Assembly: GCA_028281925.1 (NCBI GenBank) | Contig: JANQIX010000001.1 | Location: forward strand, 1-64,000 | DNA: 64,000 bases | Direction: 5' to 3' | From: Alphaproteobacteria bacterium | GTDB lineage: Bacteria; Pseudomonadota; Alphaproteobacteria; DSM-16000; Inquilinaceae | Shown here: one piece after another, positions 1 through 7,769 of the stretch | Layout of the letters: the number at the start of each line of letters is the position of its first letter | Position numbering within the stretch: the stretch's first letter is position 1 | Program-made: the position numbers and the translations under genes | Notes under the pieces: generated by a model | Told to the model about the DNA's origin: nothing | The model's input: only the letters and a program-made list of their open reading frames with translations | Databases searched by the model: none

Positions 1-108
1 GCCGCGTTCGTGGCGGGCGCCGCGCCGGCGCTTGAGCGATTTGGGGGCTCCACGCCGGCGCTCAGCACGTCACCCACAGTGGAGGATTCCAGTTACGCGT
101 GGCCCTAA
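1..108 (+). CDS. Possible C-terminal end of an unidentified protein (cut by window start)
   Basis: Frame 1 is open from the first base to a TAA at 106-108 and would encode the last 35 residues of a protein ending in YAWP. The segment is rich in Ala, Pro and Ser and matches no family I recognise. The start lies outside the window. High-GC DNA often gives open frames this long by chance, so this is tentative. Confidence 0.25.
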   Translation, partial: AAFVAGAAPALERFGGSTPALSTSPTVEDSSYAWP

Positions 109-146
109 ACAGGGGGAAAGGTCAAGTCCACGAGACTTGGAATGAA

Positions 147-230
147 CTATAGCCGCCTGTGCAGCACCTCGTCGCCGTCGCTGACTTCGATCGATCCCAG
201 GTACCCTTTGTATTCCAGCGTCGTGCTCAT
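147..230 (-). pseudogene. hicB antitoxin 5' remnant
   Basis: The reverse strand from the ATG at 230 encodes only 27 residues before a TAG. They begin MSTTLEYKGYLGSIEVSDGD, which is the characteristic N-terminus of HicB-type antitoxins (about 110 residues, partially degraded RNase H fold). After residue 20 the match fades and the frame stops, so the rest of hicB is gone. No hicA toxin is visible beside it. A second, more decayed copy of the same N-terminus lies at about 3785-3847 on the same strand. The family call rests on recognising the N-terminal motif; the loss of function is inferred from length. Confidence 0.6.
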
Positions 231-394
231 CTGGGGTCAGTCCGCCAGCGCGCGTTCGGAGTTGAGGGGACAGAGTACTTAATTGGCCGGCTCGGCACTC
301 TGCAAAATGGAGCAGATTCCCCTCTGCCGGGCGCATTGTCCGAAGCGATCGATTGATCGGTCGCGCCGCCCCCCTCATCCAGGCAAAGTCAAAC

Positions 395-422
395 CACAGC
401 GACAACAAATGTTGTCGCTGTG
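395..422. promoter_or_regulatory. Perfect 13-bp inverted repeat, probable operator of the toxin-antitoxin operon
   Basis: The arms CACAGCGACAACA and TGTTGTCGCTGTG are exact reverse complements separated by AA. The right arm overlaps a plausible -35 (TTGTCG, 412-417), followed after 17 bp by a -10-like TAGGCT (435-440), an AAGGAG ribosome site (451-456) and the antitoxin ATG at 463. This is the usual geometry for autoregulation by a ribbon-helix-helix antitoxin. There is no T-run, so a terminator is less likely. Confidence 0.65.
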
Positions 423-462
423 CGGCATCCGGCATAGGCTGCCCTTGGATAAGGAGACTGCC

Positions 463-729
463 ATGCCGCGCCTCTCGATTGATATTAGCGCCCAGGAACA
501 TCAGCAGCTCAAGGCCATGGCCACGCTGAACGGCCAGACCATCAGAGAGTATGTGCTGAGCCGCGCGCTCGCCGACATGCCCGACCCCGCCACCATGACC
601 GACGAAGAGGCCATGCAGGCCCTCAAGCGGCTGCTGGCGCCGCGCATCGCGGAAGCGGAGGCCGGCCAAGTGGAGCCCGCGACGGCCGAGGACATCAAGC
701 GCGAAGGGCGCAGGCGGCTGAAATCGTAA
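463..729 (+). CDS. Ribbon-helix-helix antitoxin (ParD/StbD-like)
   Basis: This 88-residue protein is probably the antitoxin of a type II toxin-antitoxin pair. It would bind DNA through an N-terminal ribbon-helix-helix (PRLSIDISAQEHQQLKAMA, residues 2-20, then a helix to about 37) and neutralise the downstream toxin with its charged C-terminus (about 45-88). The ATG at 463 is chosen over upstream codons because AAGGAG sits 6 bases before it and the family motif starts immediately. The toxin gene starts 4 bp after its stop, so the two are co-transcribed. The palindrome at 395-422 is the likely autoregulatory site. The exact antitoxin subfamily is uncertain. Confidence 0.8.
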   Translation: MPRLSIDISAQEHQQLKAMATLNGQTIREYVLSRALADMPDPATMTDEEAMQALKRLLAPRIAEAEAGQVEPATAEDIKREGRRRLKS

Positions 730-733
730 GGCG

Positions 734-1033
734 ATGCTCCCCTACGCCTTCACGCGATCAGCGAGGGACGATCTGCTCGATATCTGGTTCTACACTCGGG
801 AGAGATGGGGCGAGGCCCAGGCCGACCGGTACCAGGACGACCTCCAGGCGTGCTGCGAGCGGATCGCCTCAGGCGGCGTTCGCACCAGACCTGTAGCCGG
901 CCTCTCTGGCGTGATGGCGCACCATTGCCGCCATCACTACATCTTCTTTCTCCAACGCCGCGAAACCATCGTAGTCTTCGCCGTGTTGCATGAACGGATG
1001 GACCTGATCAATCGCCTGCGCGACCGCCTCTAG
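734..1033 (+). CDS. ParE/RelE-superfamily toxin
   Basis: This 99-residue protein has the pattern of ParE toxins: an N-terminal strand LPYAFTRSARDDLLDIWFYT, a helical hairpin (residues 25-55), then C-terminal strands carrying RPVAGLSG, HHYIFFLQRR and VVFAVLHERMD. ParE proteins poison DNA gyrase and RelE relatives cleave mRNA. The HERMD tail favours ParE. It lies 4 bp downstream of the antitoxin gene in one operon. Length is normal and no disruption is visible, so the pair looks intact. Confidence 0.85.
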   Translation: MLPYAFTRSARDDLLDIWFYTRERWGEAQADRYQDDLQACCERIASGGVRTRPVAGLSGVMAHHCRHHYIFFLQRRETIVVFAVLHERMDLINRLRDRL

Positions 1034-1080
1034 GGTCTGTCGACAGTCGCAGCCGCGACTCACTTGACGCCCTCCCCCTC

Positions 1081-1890
1081 TTACGCAGGACCCGGCGGCC
1101 GGAAACTCGGGTCGATCAGGCCGCGGAGGGCCTCGTAGGCGCCGAGGTCGACGGCGATGTCGCCGACGAAGGGGTGGTTCATCATCACCGTGGTGAACAC
1201 CAGCGACATGATCACGCTGGACAACAGGCCCGTCATCGCCGCGCGCGCGCGCACGTTCGCAGAGCCGAAGAAGAAGGTGAAGCCGACGGTGATCAGGCCG
1301 CCGAGCACCACCAGCCACCAGAGGATCGGCGTCAGCGAGCCCTTGGCCGCGTCGATCCGGCGGGAACGGGCCTCTACGATCGTGTGGTAGGTCTCTACCA
1401 AGGGGTCCAGCACCGCGTGCGAAGTCCCCCTGTCCGACGTCGCGGCCAAGAGCACCGATCGCAGCAGGCGCTGCAGCGTTTCGGAATCGGCGCCGAACCG
1501 GGTGCGGCCCTCTTGCATCAACGGAAGCTCGGTGTCGATCACGGCGTTGATGTAGTCGGCCATGGCGCCGTGCACGCGGTCGCGCCGGTCCGGCGGCAGG
1601 ACGTCGGCGAAATGGTGCAGGCCGAACAGGGCCGTCGCCTCATCGTCGATGGCGGCCTGCGCCTCGTCGAATTTCTCCCACACCGCGACCATCAGGAAGG
1701 TCACCAGCACGGCATAGGCCACGCCCAGGGTTGCGTATTTGAACCCGGCCACCTCGTTGTTGACGACCAGGGCCTCGAACCCGACGCGCCGGTGGACGAA
1801 CAGCACCACGCCGATCGCCAAACCGGGGATCAGCACGATCAGGATCAGCGCGGCGACGAACGCCGGGAGATCGGCAACCAGGATCTGCAT
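1081..1890 (-). CDS. DUF4239 (bestrophin-like) integral membrane protein
   Basis: This 269-residue protein has two N-terminal membrane segments (about residues 8-30 and 52-72), a cytoplasmic helical region (75-185) and two C-terminal membrane segments (about 187-210 and 217-238). The order and the motifs VNNEVAGFKYATLGVAYAVL and YLDDEA-like IDDEATAL match DUF4239, a family with a bestrophin-like fold whose transport role is unproven. The gene stands alone, with an ATG at 1890 and about 250 bp of non-coding DNA upstream. It converges on the toxin gene. Confidence 0.75.
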   Translation of the reverse strand: MQILVADLPAFVAALILIVLIPGLAIGVVLFVHRRVGFEALVVNNEVAGFKYATLGVAYAVLVTFLMVAVWEKFDEAQAAIDDEATALFGLHHFADVLPPDRRDRVHGAMADYINAVIDTELPLMQEGRTRFGADSETLQRLLRSVLLAATSDRGTSHAVLDPLVETYHTIVEARSRRIDAAKGSLTPILWWLVVLGGLITVGFTFFFGSANVRARAAMTGLLSSVIMSLVFTTVMMNHPFVGDIAVDLGAYEALRGLIDPSFRPPGPA

Positions 1891-2139
1891 GGCGGAACGC
1901 TAACCCGACATCGAGGCGTCCGTTGCGAACACCGGGGAACGGATTAGGCAATCGCCTCAATTAAGAAAATGTTGCCGTTCTCCGATCCGATATCGTGCAG
2001 AGTCGGGACGAAATTCGCTGCCGCCGGGCCCGGTCGGCGTGACGGCCGGAAACACGACTGCCGGTGAGGATGAACACCAGTGCCGGCGGAGGCGAACTCG
2101 GTGCGGATGGCTGACCAGCCCTTCCGCCGCCGCCCCGGC

Positions 2140-2388
2140 TCAGCCGAACAGCCAGTCGCCGGTCCCGGCGTCGTCGGCCCAGGTGTCCTCAGCCGGTTGC
2201 AGCGCGGTGTCGTCGGCCGAGGCGCGGATGTTGTTCAGCACCGCCCGGGCCGCTTGGTGCATGGCCAGGGCCTCGCCCTCCACATCCTCAGCGATGATCA
2301 GCAGCGGCTTGGTCTTCGGCGTGGCCGACGGTTCGCTGAAGGTCATGGTGTAGGCGTGCGAATAGAAGAAGCTGTCGCGGGCGGCCAT
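2140..2388 (-). CDS. Small ORF containing a GroEL-identical peptide; gene or relic uncertain
   Basis: The frame from the ATG at 2388 gives 82 residues ending GTGDWLFG. Residues 24-39 read KPLLIIAEDVEGEALA, which is the highly conserved GroEL segment normally near residue 272, but the flanking sequence is not GroEL on either side. A TTG at 2430 would extend it by 14 codons. No convincing ribosome site is seen for either start. A short dyad (GTGACG-AA-CGTCAC, 2457-2470) lies upstream. It could be a real small gene with a captured chaperonin segment, or a fossil. The adjacent secreted-protein gene is on the same strand. Confidence 0.35.
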   Translation of the reverse strand: MAARDSFFYSHAYTMTFSEPSATPKTKPLLIIAEDVEGEALAMHQAARAVLNNIRASADDTALQPAEDTWADDAGTGDWLFG

Positions 2389-2524
2389 GGGATCGCTGTC
2401 TCCGGCAGGGGTGGTCGCGATTGCCACCAAGCTGCCAGAAGGCCCCTTGGCTGCCAGTGACGAACGTCACCGGGCCTGCCGGTCCGGCGTCGATCTTGAG
2501 ACGCGGGTCGGCCGGTGCCGGCTG

Positions 2525-3607
2525 CTAATCCAGGGTCTCGACCGTCTGCAGCAGTTCCTCCGGCGGTACCGGGTGGGTGCAGCGCACATAGCCCAGAACG
2601 CCGCGGCGGGGCTCATAAGGCGGATGATCCGGGTCGATGAAGAAGAAGTCCGGGCGGCGCAGCACGATGGTGCCGGTCTCGGTGGTCGGCAAGCCCGGGC
2701 CGGTGAACTGCCCGGCCACGACGGAATAGGGATAGGTGCGGGCGACCAGCCGCCCGCCGGCCGCCGGGTCGTTCCCGTCATCCGGCAGAAACGCCACGTG
2801 ATGGGCCATGCCCGCGCCGTCAAAGGCGAGGGCTCCGCCCTCTTGCCCCGCGCCCAGCGGGCACTCCCGGACCCCGAACCAGTCGGAAAAGCCCAGATAG
2901 TCGCGCTCGTAATCCTCTGCCGTGACGGGACGCGCCAGATAGGCGTTGACCCAGTATCCGGTGATATCAGCGGTTTCGGTCGGCGCCGCCACAGCGGCCC
3001 GGAAGCTGGGGCAATCGGTGGGGATCCGTTCGATCCGCCCTTCTGAGGCCAGGCGGTCGATCCAGTCGGCCGGGATTTCGTGCTGGGCCTCCGCCAACAG
3101 GTCGCCGTCGACCACCCGGCCGTCCGCATGGTCGATCAGCGCCGCGGCCAGCTGGCCCGCCTGGATCAGCACCTCGATGGTTTCGCCGGGCGCCGGCGCG
3201 CGGTCGGCGATCATCCGGTTCATCCAGCCGCCGGCGATGTTCGCGTCCGCCAACTCCTCCGACAATTGCCGCAACTGAGGGTCCGCAGGTTCTCCGCCGA
3301 TCGCGGCATAGACTCCCTCGGCCAGCATATCGCGCCCCGGCCTGTCTCCGTCCCGGAAGCCCGCGGGCACGGTCGTCGTCAGCCGCAGATGCGGCCAGAG
3401 CACCGCCTGTGGGTCGTCCGCGCAGAGCTCCAGCATCTGCAGCGGCCAGCCGATCAGGCAGGGATCATCGCCCGTGCCCGCGCATTCCTCATGGCTCCAG
3501 TTCCGCTGCCCGTCCTCGGGCACGATGAACTGCGCCGAGGCCGCGCCTGCCGATCCGGCAAGGGCCGCTAGAGCTGTGAGAGCCGTGCGCACTGTGCTGC
3601 CCCTCAT
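2525..3607 (-). CDS. Secreted protein of unknown function
   Basis: This 360-residue protein begins with a clear Sec signal (MRGSTVRTALTALAALAGSA, cleavage probably after ASA near residue 26). The start at 3607 is preferred over the upstream ATG because a run of G residues precedes it and the signal peptide follows directly. Four Cys in the mature N-terminal third suggest disulfides (EECAGTGDDPCLIG and LELCADD). The C-terminal half contains tryptophan- and proline-rich stretches. I do not recognise a catalytic motif or a family. It is probably periplasmic, and nothing in the neighbourhood indicates a pathway. Confidence 0.7.
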   Translation of the reverse strand: MRGSTVRTALTALAALAGSAGAASAQFIVPEDGQRNWSHEECAGTGDDPCLIGWPLQMLELCADDPQAVLWPHLRLTTTVPAGFRDGDRPGRDMLAEGVYAAIGGEPADPQLRQLSEELADANIAGGWMNRMIADRAPAPGETIEVLIQAGQLAAALIDHADGRVVDGDLLAEAQHEIPADWIDRLASEGRIERIPTDCPSFRAAVAAPTETADITGYWVNAYLARPVTAEDYERDYLGFSDWFGVRECPLGAGQEGGALAFDGAGMAHHVAFLPDDGNDPAAGGRLVARTYPYSVVAGQFTGPGLPTTETGTIVLRRPDFFFIDPDHPPYEPRRGVLGYVRCTHPVPPEELLQTVETLD

Positions 3608-3784
3608 CCGAACCCCCCTTTTCACTGCCGTTGCCCTGATCCGTCCCGCCAACCGCAGACTTTACCGGCGGAGTGGGTTGCGGCCCAGCGGCACCCTGAG
3701 GGGGTGTGTCCGATTGGATACGCCGCCTTCAGGCTCTTGGCCGCCGAGCCGATCGGTCCACAGGATCGCGGATGACCTCCGATC

Positions 3785-3847
3785 GCCGCCCCCCTCGTCG
3801 TCGTTGACCGCGACCGAGCCCGGATACCCCTTTTTGGGGTCCAGCAT
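3785..3847 (-). pseudogene. Second hicB-like 5' remnant
   Basis: On the reverse strand the codons around 3847-3785 read STMLDPKKGYPGSVAVNDDE. This aligns with the hicB start at 147-230 (STTLEYKGYLGSIEV) and with HicB antitoxins generally. The frame runs on to 3662 with unrelated sequence, so only the first 20 or so codons are recognisable. It lies in the 288-bp space between two secreted-protein genes. No hicA is present. Confidence 0.45.
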
Positions 3848-3895
3848 CGTGCTCCTGCCAGCCCCATCCCCGGTCACCAGCTGCGCAAGACGCCG

Positions 3896-4615
3896 CTACT
3901 CCAACGCCATCGCCCGCCCGATCGCCCCGCGCAGTGTCGCGATCACACTGGCCGGCGCCTCCCGCTCCGCTCCGCGCGCGGGCGTGTCGACCTGCACGAG
4001 ATAGATGGCATCGGCGAAGAGCATGCCGCCGAGTTCCCGGTCCCGCAAGGCGCGGTCGAACCACAGGCCGACGACGCTGCGAAGAAAGCCCAGCACAGCA
4101 TCCGGCGCGCCGGAGCGGACGGCGAACGGCTCGAGCGGACGGTCTGCGTCCAGTCTCTCCGATGCGCCTGGCGTCAGGTCGAGCTCGACATCTTCGGCGG
4201 CCGCCAACGTCCGCGACGTGAGGCCGGGTGCCGGCAGGATTGCGAGACCGCCCTCACGGATGATCGCCACATGCAGCCGATAGGATCCGTCGGCTTCCCG
4301 GCTCTCCAGCAGCGCGGTGCCGCGGGTCAATCGGGCGACGGAAAAGACGGTCCGAACGAACGGCGCGCCCTCCGCCGCGAGGTCGAGCCACCCACCCTCG
4401 ACCCGTGCGCTCACGCAACTGCCCAGGGCGACGCTCGACACGTCACCGCCGCCGTCGGTTTCGATCTCCGCCACGCAGTACCGCCCCGGAGCAAGGTCGA
4501 TCTGGCTCACCCGATCGGGGGCGGAGATGGCCGGAACCGAGGACTCGATGGCAAGACACTCAAGAGACACCAGCGCCGAGAACACGGCGGCCGCCAGTCG
4601 GAGGAGTACGCGCAT
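3896..4615 (-). CDS. Secreted protein of unknown function
   Basis: This 239-residue protein starts with a signal sequence (MRVLLRLAAAVFSALVSLEC, hydrophobic core 4-17, possible cleavage after LAIE). A lipobox-like LECL is present but is not canonical. The mature part is acidic and probably mostly beta-strand, with a Cys pair (YCVAEIE and GSCVSAR). No known domain is recognisable. It is transcribed away from ppk2, with 270 bp of divergent intergenic DNA in between, and precedes the second hicB relic and the secreted gene at 2525-3607 on the same strand. Confidence 0.65.
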   Translation of the reverse strand: MRVLLRLAAAVFSALVSLECLAIESSVPAISAPDRVSQIDLAPGRYCVAEIETDGGGDVSSVALGSCVSARVEGGWLDLAAEGAPFVRTVFSVARLTRGTALLESREADGSYRLHVAIIREGGLAILPAPGLTSRTLAAAEDVELDLTPGASERLDADRPLEPFAVRSGAPDAVLGFLRSVVGLWFDRALRDRELGGMLFADAIYLVQVDTPARGAEREAPASVIATLRGAIGRAMALE

Positions 4616-4888
4616 TCCAGTTCCACAGGGCGTTCAGTGTGGCGGCAAGGAAGGTGCATCTCGACCCGGCGGGAGACCGATTGTCAATGCCGGCCGACTA
4701 CTTCGCAGGCAGCCGCGGTGACGATTACCGGCCTCGGGAGCAGCCGTCCGGGACATTCCGGTCAAGCGGACCGGCCGCGGTCGGACGGCCAAGATCGGCG
4801 TCGCACCGTAGCGCCGTGTGAGGTATCCCTACGTACCCCCGCGGCGCGCCGATCAGCAGCCCCCCAAACGACCTGGAGTGTTGGACTG

Positions 4889-5824
4889 ATGACCGAAGAG
4901 ACGTCTCAGCCGTCCGTCGAGGACGTCAGCGAGAAGGACTGGCTTGAGCTGGAGCTGGAGGAGGCCTTCGACGAGACCCTAGAGGTCGAGTTGAGCGAGC
5001 CGATGATGACCACGGCGCTCCGCAAGCTCTATCGCCAGCACCATCCGCAAGACATGCAACGGCGACCGTACTTCCAGGAGCTGCTGAAGCTGCAGACGGA
5101 GTTGATCAGGCTCCAGTACTGGGTGGAGCAGACGGGGCAGAAGGTCCTGGTCATCTTCGAGGGGCGGGATGCGGCCGGCAAGGGCGGCGTCATCAAGCGC
5201 ATCACGCAACGGCTGAACCCCCGCGTCTGCCGCGTGGTGGCGCTGGCGAAGCCCAGCGACCGCGAGCGCACGCAATGGTACTTCCAGCGCTATGTCCAGC
5301 ACCTGCCGGCCGGCGGCGAGATCGTGCTGTTCGACCGGTCGTGGTACAACCGCGCCGGCGTGGAGCGCGTCATGGGCTTTGCCACGCCGGACCAGGTGGA
5401 GCAGTTCTTCCGCGACACGCCGGAATTCGAGCGCATGCTGGTGCGCTCCGGCATCCATCTTCTGAAGTACTGGTTCTCGATCACGGATGAGGAGCAGCAG
5501 CTTCGCTTCATGATGCGGATTCACGACCCGATGAAGCAGTGGAAGCTGAGCCCGATGGACCTGCAGTCCCGCGTGCGCTGGGAGGAATACACCAAGGCCA
5601 AGGAAGACATGTTCGAGCGCACGAACATTCCCGAGGCGCCGTGGTACATCGTTCAGGGCAACGACAAGAAGCGCCAGCGCCTGAACTGCATCGCCCATCT
5701 GTTGTCGAAGATCCCCTATTACGACGTGGATCGGGAAAAGGTCGACCTGCCGGACCGGGTCTTCAATCCGGACTATGAGCGCAAGGTGCTGTCGACCGGC
5801 CTGTACGTGCCGAACAAGTATTGA
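4889..5824 (+). CDS. ppk2: Polyphosphate kinase 2 (PPK2 family)
   Basis: This 311-residue enzyme transfers phosphate between polyphosphate and nucleoside diphosphates in the cytosol. In class I PPK2 the acceptor is usually GDP or ADP. The Walker A loop GRDAAGKGG is at residues 92-100, the Walker B/catalytic segment FDRSWYNR at 148-155 and the lid region around 205-235. An acidic 40-residue N-terminal extension precedes the core. The start at 4889 is the first ATG in frame with the family; the open frame upstream is an extension without homology. The gene is monocistronic, with a hairpin at 5834-5859 after its stop. Confidence 0.93.
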   Translation: MTEETSQPSVEDVSEKDWLELELEEAFDETLEVELSEPMMTTALRKLYRQHHPQDMQRRPYFQELLKLQTELIRLQYWVEQTGQKVLVIFEGRDAAGKGGVIKRITQRLNPRVCRVVALAKPSDRERTQWYFQRYVQHLPAGGEIVLFDRSWYNRAGVERVMGFATPDQVEQFFRDTPEFERMLVRSGIHLLKYWFSITDEEQQLRFMMRIHDPMKQWKLSPMDLQSRVRWEEYTKAKEDMFERTNIPEAPWYIVQGNDKKRQRLNCIAHLLSKIPYYDVDREKVDLPDRVFNPDYERKVLSTGLYVPNKY

Positions 5825-5833
5825 GCCGGGTAG

Positions 5834-5859
5834 CCCGCGCGCCTGGAGCGACGCGCGGG
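5834..5859. terminator. GC hairpin between convergent genes
   Basis: CCCGCGCG and CGCGCGGG form an 8-bp stem with a 10-base loop, 9 bp after the ppk2 stop and 40 bp before the end of the convergent TPR gene. There is no clear T-run, so termination may be weak, but the position fits. Confidence 0.45.
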
Positions 5860-5899
5860 TGAATTCGGCCGCACGTGGTGGCGCGGCGCAAGCGCCCGC

Positions 5900-6520
5900 C
5901 TAAGCGCCGCAGCCGGTGGCGAGATAGGCCCTGAGAGCCTGGCGGGTCGCCGGGCCGACAATGCCGTCTATCGGTCCGGAATGGTATCCTTCCTGCGCCA
6001 GGAACTGTTGCAGGGCCGCCCCCGCACTCTGACCGCCGATCTCGGTGAAACGCACCCAGTCGGCCGAGGCGGCATCGGCATTGCCAAGCCTGCAATGGGC
6101 AAGGCCACGATCCTTGTAGGCCCCGGCACGGCCGGGATCGAGCTGAAGGGCGCGGCTGAAGTCGACGAGCGCCCGCTCGTACTGGTTCAGCCGCCCATAG
6201 GCCAGGGCACGATTGTGGTAGGCCGCGGCATAATCGGGATCGAGTTGGATCGCTGCGTCGTAGTCGGTGATGGCGCGATCGAACCGGCCCAGTTCACGGA
6301 AGGCGATGGCGCGGTTGTTGTAGACCTTGGACAGAAGGTCCGGGTGGCCATCGAACTGGCCGCTATCGATCACCACTGTACAGCCGTCGATGCGCGTGGT
6401 CGGATGGGGTGCCCGTTCGCACTCCATGGCGCCGGCCAACACGTCCTGTGAGAGCTGGGCCTGGGCCGGCGCCAGCCACATCGCCGCCAGCAACGAGAAC
6501 ACCGCCGCCGATTTACGCAT
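5900..6520 (-). CDS. Secreted TPR protein with C-terminal peptidoglycan-binding domain
   Basis: This 206-residue protein has a signal peptide (MRKSAAVFSLLAAMWLAPAQ, cleavage after AQA), three TPR units (about residues 55-155; NNRAIAFRELGRFDRAI and YHNRALAYGRLNQYERAL are classic) and a C-terminal peptidoglycan_binding_1 domain (LAQEGYHSGPIDGIVGPATR, about 172-200). The ATG at 6520 is chosen because GGGAGAG precedes it and the signal peptide follows. It probably acts as a periplasmic scaffold at the cell wall. The layout resembles other alphaproteobacterial TPR/PGB proteins. Confidence 0.85.
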   Translation of the reverse strand: MRKSAAVFSLLAAMWLAPAQAQLSQDVLAGAMECERAPHPTTRIDGCTVVIDSGQFDGHPDLLSKVYNNRAIAFRELGRFDRAITDYDAAIQLDPDYAAAYHNRALAYGRLNQYERALVDFSRALQLDPGRAGAYKDRGLAHCRLGNADAASADWVRFTEIGGQSAGAALQQFLAQEGYHSGPIDGIVGPATRQALRAYLATGCGA

Positions 6521-6968
6521 CTGCCACTCTCCCGGGATTGCCGCGGCGGACATGATAGCCACCACTTGAACGCGAGCAAGCGCGGCATCCACAGCATCGA
6601 AAAGGGATGGCACGTTGCCTGGGAGAAACGGGCTCTGCGGGCAACCCTGCACCAAATCAGTCTGCCGACGCCAAAATGCGCGACTTAGGAGAGATCCCGC
6701 CGCGCCAACTGTCGCCGCGCCAGCAAACCGCCGAGGATCACATCTGGCAACCCTGAATGCACAGCGAGCTTTCCGGCAGTTTCAGCGCACCCATAAATAC
6801 TACTTACTCTCCGTAAAGCATTAACCATCCATTCACCATGCATGTCGACATCATCTTTACTTTTCCATAAGCAATACAAGAGGATTCTCAACTTCACATG
6901 TTATTCATTATTCTGTGTCACAGTGATCAGGTTCGAGATATGCATGTGATAGAGAACGAGGTCCGAAC
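6521..6968. other. 448-bp intergenic region, probable promoters of the TPR gene and flp
   Basis: No gene is supportable here. The right part (about 6780-6965) is clearly AT-richer than the surroundings and directly precedes the Flp pilin gene, so it probably holds that gene's promoter and leader. A ribosome site (GAGG, 6958-6961) precedes the pilin ATG. No tRNA, repeat or strong hairpin was seen. Confidence 0.5.
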
Positions 6969-7148
6969 ATGATCAGGAAAATCCGCAAGTTCCTCACGGG
7001 CAAAGAGGGCGCGACTGCCATTGAATACGGCTTGATTGCCGCATTGGTGTCGGTGGCCGGCATTGCTGCGCTGGGCGCCATGGGCGACAGCCTGGAGAGC
7101 ATGTTCAACACCGTCAGCAACGAGCTCGACAACGCCGTCGGCAGCTGA
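6969..7148 (+). CDS. flp: Flp/Fap family type IVb pilin
   Basis: This 59-residue protein matches Flp pilins: a short basic leader ending at Gly (MIRKIRKFLTGKEG), the processing-site region with Glu+5 (GATAIEYGLIAALVSVAG) and one hydrophobic helix (about residues 15-38). The prepilin peptidase would cut after Gly14. Flp pilins are assembled by Tad secretion into adhesive fibres. GAGG lies 7 bases upstream of the ATG. No tad or cpa genes are within this window, so it is either an orphan pilin or is served by a tad locus elsewhere. Confidence 0.9.
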   Translation: MIRKIRKFLTGKEGATAIEYGLIAALVSVAGIAALGAMGDSLESMFNTVSNELDNAVGS

Positions 7149-7232
7149 CCGGCCGCCCGCCGCCTTCGCCTGCGGCCCCGGACCCAAGGCCCCGCTCGGC
7201 GGCGGGGACCGGGCAAGCGCCGGTAACGATCA

Positions 7233-7259
7233 GCCCCCCGCCGCCAATGCCCGGGGGGC
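7233..7259. terminator. Strong GC hairpin between flp and a convergent gene
   Basis: GCCCCCCG and CGGGGGGC form an 8-bp stem with an 11-base loop. It lies between the flp stop (7148) and the stop of the convergent lipoprotein gene (7262). It may serve both directions, although T-runs are lacking. Confidence 0.5.
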
Positions 7260-7261
7260 GG

Positions 7262-7570
7262 TCATCCCGTGCACACCACTTGCCAAGTGTAAAGGTTGCC
7301 TCTGCTGATAATCACCTCGCGGTTCAGCGAGAGATTGAATGCGCGAACCGAAGGCAAGTCTTCGGATACGGCAGACACGCGCTTGTAACCGCCTGAGCAA
7401 AGCTGGCGGGCAGTGGCACCGCACTCCATGGTCGTTCCAGTACACTGGACTTCCCACACAGTCTGCCCGTTATCGAGCGTAACCTGCTCTGCATCCTCAG
7501 GGTCGCCATATCGGCCCCCTTCACAACCGCCAAGCAGGGCAGCGCAGAGCAGCAGATTTCGCACCAACAT
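7262..7570 (-). CDS. Small Cys-rich lipoprotein
   Basis: This 102-residue protein has a lipoprotein signal (MLVRNLLLCAALLGGC, lipobox LGGC, acylated Cys16). The mature part contains five further Cys (VQCTGTTMECGATARQLC and the C-terminal VVCTG) and probably folds as a disulfide-stabilised domain. No family is recognised. It is probably anchored in the outer membrane. It converges on flp, and the hairpin at 7233-7259 lies between them. Confidence 0.75.
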   Translation of the reverse strand: MLVRNLLLCAALLGGCEGGRYGDPEDAEQVTLDNGQTVWEVQCTGTTMECGATARQLCSGGYKRVSAVSEDLPSVRAFNLSLNREVIISRGNLYTWQVVCTG

Positions 7571-7769
7571 GGTAAGCCCACTTCACCATTTTTACCACTG
7601 AAAAGTGTGGCACAACCTCGCCGAAAGTGCAATGCGGCGAACCTATGTACACAACTCATGGTATGATGTCGTGTCGGGGTCGACCGTTGGTGCTGTGGCG
7701 TGTGTGGCCGTGCACGCTTCGGCTCAGGCCGAGGCGTTCCTGCCCGCTGCGGTGGGGAACAGAGCGGCG

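Noticed and set aside
2039-2470. Plus-strand frames around the GroEL-like peptide
   Set aside because: The conserved peptide is on the minus strand; the plus frames are Arg/Gly-rich without motifs.
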